Assembly: GCA_016871315.1 (NCBI GenBank)
Contig: VFZE01000001.1
Location: 1-64,000, forward strand
Origin: Acidimicrobiia bacterium
Lineage (GTDB): Bacteria > Acidobacteriota > Terriglobia > Bryobacterales > Bryobacteraceae
Reading direction: 5' to 3'
DNA length: 64,000 bases
Of this stretch, positions 59,996 to 64,000 are shown piece by piece. The first letter of the stretch is position 1. The number at the start of each line of letters is the position of its first letter. Both the position numbers and the translations under genes were made by a program. A model generated the notes under the pieces. That model did not search any database and was not told the origin of the DNA. It saw only the letters and a list, made by a program, of their open reading frames with translations.

Positions 59996-61370
59996 TCTCA
60001 ATTCGCGGCGCGCGTTCTTAAAAGGATCCGGACTCGGCTTCGGCTGGATGGCGTTGCAATCGCTGCAAGCAGCGGCGCGGCCGGCCAAGCGCGTGATCTT
60101 CCTGTTCATGCACGGTGGACCGAGCCATATCGAAACCTTCGATCCGAAGCCGCTGTTGAACAAGTTGCACGGACAGCCGGTGCCGGAATCGTTCGGCGAC
60201 GTGCAGCTACAATTCTCGAAATTCCGCGAGTCGCCGATTCTCGGCTGCAAGCGCAGCTTCGCGCGCCATGGCAAATCGGGCCACGAGATCTCGGACCTTT
60301 TCCCGCATACGGCGCGCCATGCCGACAAGCTGGCTGTGATCCGGTCCATGCACCATGACGGGTTCACGCACACGGCGGCGCTGAACTGGCTGAACAACGG
60401 CTGGCCGCGCCTGGGGCGTCCGAGCCTCGGCTCCTGGATCGTCTACGGGCTGGGGTCGGAGTCCGATTCCCTGCCGGCTTTCGTCGTGCTGCTCGAAGGC
60501 GGAATCAAGAGCGGACCGCCGGTCTACAGCTCCGGATTCCTGCCGGCCAAGTATCAGGGAACAGTGCTGCGCAACGGTCCGGCTCCCGTGCTGAACGCGC
60601 GCCGTCCTGTGGCGATGACCGAGGCCGAGCAGCGCGAACTGTTCGACACGGCGCGCTGGTTCAATGAGCGGCACATGGAGCCGCGCTCTGACGACACGGC
60701 GCTTGCCGCGCGCATTGCTTCCTACGAGCTCGCCTTCCGCATGCAAATGGCCGCGCCGGAGCTGGCGGACCTATCGAAGGAAACAGCCGCGACACGCGCT
60801 CTGTACGGCATCGATGTTGAAGGGACCTCGGACTTCGGCTCCCGATGCCTGCTCGCAAGGCGTTTGGTGGAGCGCGGCGTGCGCTTCGTGCAGGTCTGGT
60901 CGGGCTCGACAACAGGCACCTCGGACTGGGACGGGCACAAGCAATGCGACACCAACCATGTGCAGATCGCCGCCCGTGTCGACAAGCCCGTGGCGGGACT
61001 GCTCGCCGATCTGGAGTCGCGCGGGTTATTAAAGGACACCCTCGTCATCTGGGGCGGCGAGTTCGGCAGGACCCCCACCTCCGACGGTGGCATGAACGGC
61101 GGCGGCGATTCGCTCGGGCGCGACCACAACCCCTACGGCTTCTCCATCTGGATGGCCGGCGGCGGCGTTCGGGGCGGGCAGCTGATCGGGCGCACCGACG
61201 AGATCGGCCTGCGCGCGGTGGAGCATCCGGTGCACGTGCATGACCTGCACGCCTCGATCCTGCATATGATGGGACTCGATCACGAGAAACTGACCTATTC
61301 TTTCCAAGGCCGGGATTTCCGCCTGACCGACGTGCATGGATCGACCGAACTTGCGCGGAAGCTGACATAA
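59985..61370 (+). CDS. Tat-exported DUF1501 protein
   Basis: 461 residues. Tat signal SRRAFLKGSGLGFGWMALQSLQA, then an alkaline-phosphatase-like core: RVIFLFMHGGPSHIETFDPKP, GSRCLLARRLVERGVRFVQVWSG, GLLKDTLVIWGGEFGRTP and the His-rich RDHNPYGFSIWMAGGGVRGG. It is the standard partner of PSCyt1/DUF1549/DUF1553. The ATG at 59985 lies inside the end of the previous gene, so the two are coupled. Confidence 0.94.
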   Translation: MSIDLNSRRAFLKGSGLGFGWMALQSLQAAARPAKRVIFLFMHGGPSHIETFDPKPLLNKLHGQPVPESFGDVQLQFSKFRESPILGCKRSFARHGKSGHEISDLFPHTARHADKLAVIRSMHHDGFTHTAALNWLNNGWPRLGRPSLGSWIVYGLGSESDSLPAFVVLLEGGIKSGPPVYSSGFLPAKYQGTVLRNGPAPVLNARRPVAMTEAEQRELFDTARWFNERHMEPRSDDTALAARIASYELAFRMQMAAPELADLSKETAATRALYGIDVEGTSDFGSRCLLARRLVERGVRFVQVWSGSTTGTSDWDGHKQCDTNHVQIAARVDKPVAGLLADLESRGLLKDTLVIWGGEFGRTPTSDGGMNGGGDSLGRDHNPYGFSIWMAGGGVRGGQLIGRTDEIGLRAVEHPVHVHDLHASILHMMGLDHEKLTYSFQGRDFRLTDVHGSTELARKLT

Positions 61371-61383
61371 ACAAGGAGAGGCA

Positions 61384-61654
61384 ATGGCAGCCAAGAAGAG
61401 GAAGACGAAGCGGACTGGATCGGCGGCGGCAACGGCTGCGGCTCGCCTGCTGCGGAACTCGAAAGCGACCAAAGCAGCCAAGAGCGCCGCCGGCAGCGCT
61501 CTCTCGCAAACCGGCCGGCCCGGACAGGCAAACGGGTGGCGAGTCTGGCGGGCAAGGCGTTTCGGCGAAGAAGACAAGTCCGCGCGGGAGAACGGCTGCC
61601 GGAAGCGCGCTTGCGCAGACGCCGCGGAGGAAGAAGCAGCCGAAATCTTCTTGA
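61384..61654 (+). pseudogene. Small basic AAGSAL-repeat protein with a frameshift
   Basis: The N-terminus MAAKKRKTKRTGSAAATAAA then RLLRNSKATKAAKSAAGSALSQT is a Lys/Ala-rich small protein type found in soil bacteria. About 40 codons later the frame loses sense. The frame one base on reads SAKKTSPRGRTAAGSALAQT then PRRKKQPKSS and stops at 61654, repeating the AAGSALxQT motif. So the gene likely has two such units and a shift between about 61520 and 61570. In the first frame the product would run to 61770 and overlap hrpB. Confidence 0.55.
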
Positions 61655-61727
61655 AGAGGCTGGCGCATCGCTGCTGGCAAGCTTCGCGCCCAGTCTGTGA
61701 GAGCAACCCAACCCTGCGAAATGACAT

Positions 61728-64000
61728 TCAAGGCGACAGCGGATCTTCGGGCCAAGCGTGCTTAGGGTAGCGGCGGCCGAGTTCGCGGCGGAGTCTGGGG
61801 TAGAGACGCTCCCAGAAACCGGCGAGATCGGTGGTGGTTTGCATGGGGCGCTGGTTGGGGGCCAGCAGATGAAGCACGACGGGCTGCTTGCCACCGGCGA
61901 CGCGCGGGGTTTCGCGCATGCCGAAGAAGTCTTGCAGGCGTGAGGCGAGCCAGGGGGGCTTGCCGGGTTCGTAGTGGATGCGGGCGGAGCGGCCGCGCTG
62001 GAGCCGGATGCGTTCGGGGGCGAGTTCGTCGAGCAGTTGACGCTGCTTTGAAGTGAGGCGGGCGAGGAGGGCGGCCGGAAGTCCGGCAGCGGCGGATTTC
62101 AGTTCGGCGAAACTGCGAAGACCGGTGCAGAGGGAGGCGAGGGCGTCGCGGACGTCGGACTGGGTGAACTCAGGGATGGGGGCGTGGGAGGCGGCGAAGG
62201 CGACGCGGTTGAGGAGGGCGTCGAGTTCGTCTTTGTTGGTGAAACGTTCGACACCGGCTTCGAGGGCCCGCTCGGCGAGCAACTGCGCGGCCTGTTCCGA
62301 GTCGATGTTGCCGGAGGAGGACTCCTGGATGACGAGGCCGTCGTAAAGGAGTGCGCTGGATGCTTCGACGCGTTCGGCGGCGCGGTTCCAATCCAGGCCT
62401 GCACGTTCGGAGATACGTTCGGGGAAGAGATCGAGCAGCCATTCGGGCTGGATAGCGCTGGCAAGACGGACAAGCGGGAGGGCGCGGTCGCGGCGCTGTT
62501 CGATGTCGACGGCGACCATGAGTTCGTGATTGCGGACGACGCTGGAGGAGGCGAGTTCGGCGGAGCCGCCGCCGGCCATGAGGAGTTCCGCGGAGGCGCC
62601 GCGGCGGCGGACGAGGCGGTCGGGGAAGGCTTTGAGGACGGAGAGGAGAAAAGCTTCGTCGTCATTCGAGCGGTCCGGTTTGATGCGGGCGATTCGGCGG
62701 ATTTGCTCGTTGAGGCGGCGGGCGTGGTGGGAGAGGCCGGAGTCCATGAGGGCGAGCAGGTCGGAGGGGCCGTGGCGTGTTGGTTCGCCCTGCGGGAGGC
62801 GGTCGCCCGCACTGAGCAGAGCGGCGGCGGCGCAGCCATCGGCTCCAGCTCCGCGGTGTGAGGCCTCCAGAACAAGCGCGGCGAGCCGTGGATGCATGGG
62901 CAGGCGGGCCATGGCCCGGCCGTGCGGTGTGAGGCGGCCGCGGGCGTCGAGAGCCCCGAGGCGGGCGAGGAGCTCCGCGGCAGCATCAAGGGCCGACTGA
63001 GGAGGCACGTCGAACCATGGAAGGCTTTCGGCGCTTGCATGCCCCATGGCGTGCAGGTCAAGCAACATGGCGCTGAGCTCGCGGCGGGTGATCTCGGGCG
63101 TTTCGCGTTCGTCGCGGCGAAGGAGGTCGGATTCCGGATAGAGGCGGATGACGCTGCCGGGAGCAAGACGCCCGGCGCGGCCGGCGCGCTGGGTGGCCGA
63201 AGCCTTACTGATGCGGGTGATGTCGAGGGAGGGGAGACCGGTGTAGGGAGAGTCGCGCGCGATGCGGACGAGGCCGGAGTCAATGACCGCAGTGACGCCT
63301 TCAATGGTGAGGGAGCTTTCGGCAACGTTGGTGGAGAGGATGACCTTGCGGCGCGGGCCGGGAGTGACGGCGCGGTCCTGCTCGTCGGGGCTGAGGTCTC
63401 CGTGAAGGGGCAGGAGGTCGAGCTTGGCGCGTGCGGCAAGGGGCTGGCAGGCACGCTCGGCGCGGCGGATCTCGGCGGCGCCTGGCAGGAAGACCAGAAC
63501 GTCGCCGTAATGGTTGGATGCGAGCAGATCCTCGAGGGCGGCGGCCACCTGTTCTTCGAGCGGGGAAGCGGAATGCGGGCGGTACTCGATGGTGAGCGGA
63601 TGGAGCCGGCCTTCGGAACGGACGATGGGGCAATTGCCGAGGAATTGCGCAAGGGCGGCGCCGTCTAGAGTGGCGGACATGGCGACGATGCGCAGATCGC
63701 GGCGGCGCAGTTGCAGGTTGCGGAGCAGTGCGAGAGCGAGATCGCCGTCGAGGCGGCGCTCATGGAATTCGTCGAGGATAACGGTGGAGACGCCATGGAG
63801 ATCCGGATCGGCAAGCAGCTTGCGGGTGAGGACGCCTTCGGTGAGGAAGCGTAGGCGTGTGGAAGGGCCCGATACATCTTCAAAGCGGACCTGATAGCCA
63901 ACGGTGGCGCCGACTGGTTCGTGCATCTCGGAGGCCACGCGGCGCGCGGCCATGCGTGCGGCGATGCGGCGCGGTTCCAGGACGAGCACATCTCCGAGCG
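61728..64000 (-). CDS. hrpB: ATP-dependent helicase HrpB, 5' end outside the window
   Basis: Partial DEAH-box helicase, about 757 residues visible. Motif Ia region VLEPRRIAARMAARRV, motif II DEFH (VILDEFHERRLDGDL), motif III SATLDG, motif V ILSTNVAESSLTIEG and motif VI QRAGRAGR are present. The C-terminal HrpB-specific domain ends in WPEDPLSP. Motif I lies past the right edge and the frame is open to position 64000. RNA/DNA helicase of unclear role. Confidence 0.95.
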   Translation of the reverse strand, partial: LGDVLVLEPRRIAARMAARRVASEMHEPVGATVGYQVRFEDVSGPSTRLRFLTEGVLTRKLLADPDLHGVSTVILDEFHERRLDGDLALALLRNLQLRRRDLRIVAMSATLDGAALAQFLGNCPIVRSEGRLHPLTIEYRPHSASPLEEQVAAALEDLLASNHYGDVLVFLPGAAEIRRAERACQPLAARAKLDLLPLHGDLSPDEQDRAVTPGPRRKVILSTNVAESSLTIEGVTAVIDSGLVRIARDSPYTGLPSLDITRISKASATQRAGRAGRLAPGSVIRLYPESDLLRRDERETPEITRRELSAMLLDLHAMGHASAESLPWFDVPPQSALDAAAELLARLGALDARGRLTPHGRAMARLPMHPRLAALVLEASHRGAGADGCAAAALLSAGDRLPQGEPTRHGPSDLLALMDSGLSHHARRLNEQIRRIARIKPDRSNDDEAFLLSVLKAFPDRLVRRRGASAELLMAGGGSAELASSSVVRNHELMVAVDIEQRRDRALPLVRLASAIQPEWLLDLFPERISERAGLDWNRAAERVEASSALLYDGLVIQESSSGNIDSEQAAQLLAERALEAGVERFTNKDELDALLNRVAFAASHAPIPEFTQSDVRDALASLCTGLRSFAELKSAAAGLPAALLARLTSKQRQLLDELAPERIRLQRGRSARIHYEPGKPPWLASRLQDFFGMRETPRVAGGKQPVVLHLLAPNQRPMQTTTDLAGFWERLYPRLRRELGRRYPKHAWPEDPLSP

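Overview
The window looks like chromosomal DNA of a soil-type Acidobacteriota bacterium, most likely of the Solibacter/Bryobacter group. This is inferred from gene content, not from a marker gene. The base composition is GC-rich. There is a 1120-residue Oar-like TonB receptor with a carboxypeptidase-regulatory plug, PSCyt1/DUF1549/DUF1553 and DUF1501 partners, Tat-exported Gfo/Idh/MocA and sugar-isomerase proteins, a DUF507 protein, and a subtilase with WGD repeats. No rRNA, CRISPR array or intact insertion sequence was seen. One tRNA (Pro, anticodon CGG) is present.

Layout. Positions 1-6200 hold a short sigma-54 activator overlapping a PilZ gene, a subtilase with (N)ILWGD repeats, a membrane protein, a frameshifted HEAT-repeat gene and a CDF metal transporter. 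A tRNA-Pro and a MazF/PemK-type toxin-antitoxin pair follow (6204-6907). Positions 6949-15924 carry cell-envelope and housekeeping genes: an MlaF-like ATPase, mobA, a lytic transglycosylase, an AMIN/Amidase_3 amidase, a REC-GGDEF cyclase, an Rrf2 regulator, clpP and an NHL-repeat protein. Positions 15998-23179 hold an RraA-like protein, a small protein/radical SAM/glycosyltransferase trio, a Gfo/Idh oxidoreductase, a heavily deleted DUF1587/DUF1592/DUF1588 gene fused to the tail of a haem/TPR gene, and a SelA-like PLP enzyme. Positions 23194-26901 carry a lipoprotein, a zinc ribbon and the coaD-aminotransferase-manA operon. Positions 26944-34166 are accessory metabolism and regulation. They include a TetR gene whose palindromic operator sits inside its promoter, DinB, TfoX, an acetamidase, a GMC oxidoreductase and a PIG-L deacetylase.

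Positions 34216-47035 are the most coherent metabolic block: TonB receptor, fused TRAP permease, then an aromatic aminotransferase (HisC type), hppD, a fumarylacetoacetase-type hydrolase and hmgA. Together these form a tyrosine-to-homogentisate degradation operon. It is followed at once by an exported tyrosinase, a coupled lipoprotein and a subtilase. Positions 47600-61370 hold another subtilase with an FnIII domain, an ArnC/ArnA-like pair, DUF507, mscL, a chain of overlapping genes (MFS, TPR, membrane protein), an amidohydrolase and a PSCyt1-DUF1549-DUF1553/DUF1501 pair. The right edge cuts an hrpB helicase gene.

A recurring theme is gene damage: probable frameshifts near 4800, 47245 and 61530, and several deletions inside 20011-21964. 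These could be true decay or assembly error, and the sequence alone cannot decide. The strongest candidate for an unusual functional unit is the tyrosinase-lipoprotein-subtilase set next to the homogentisate operon.
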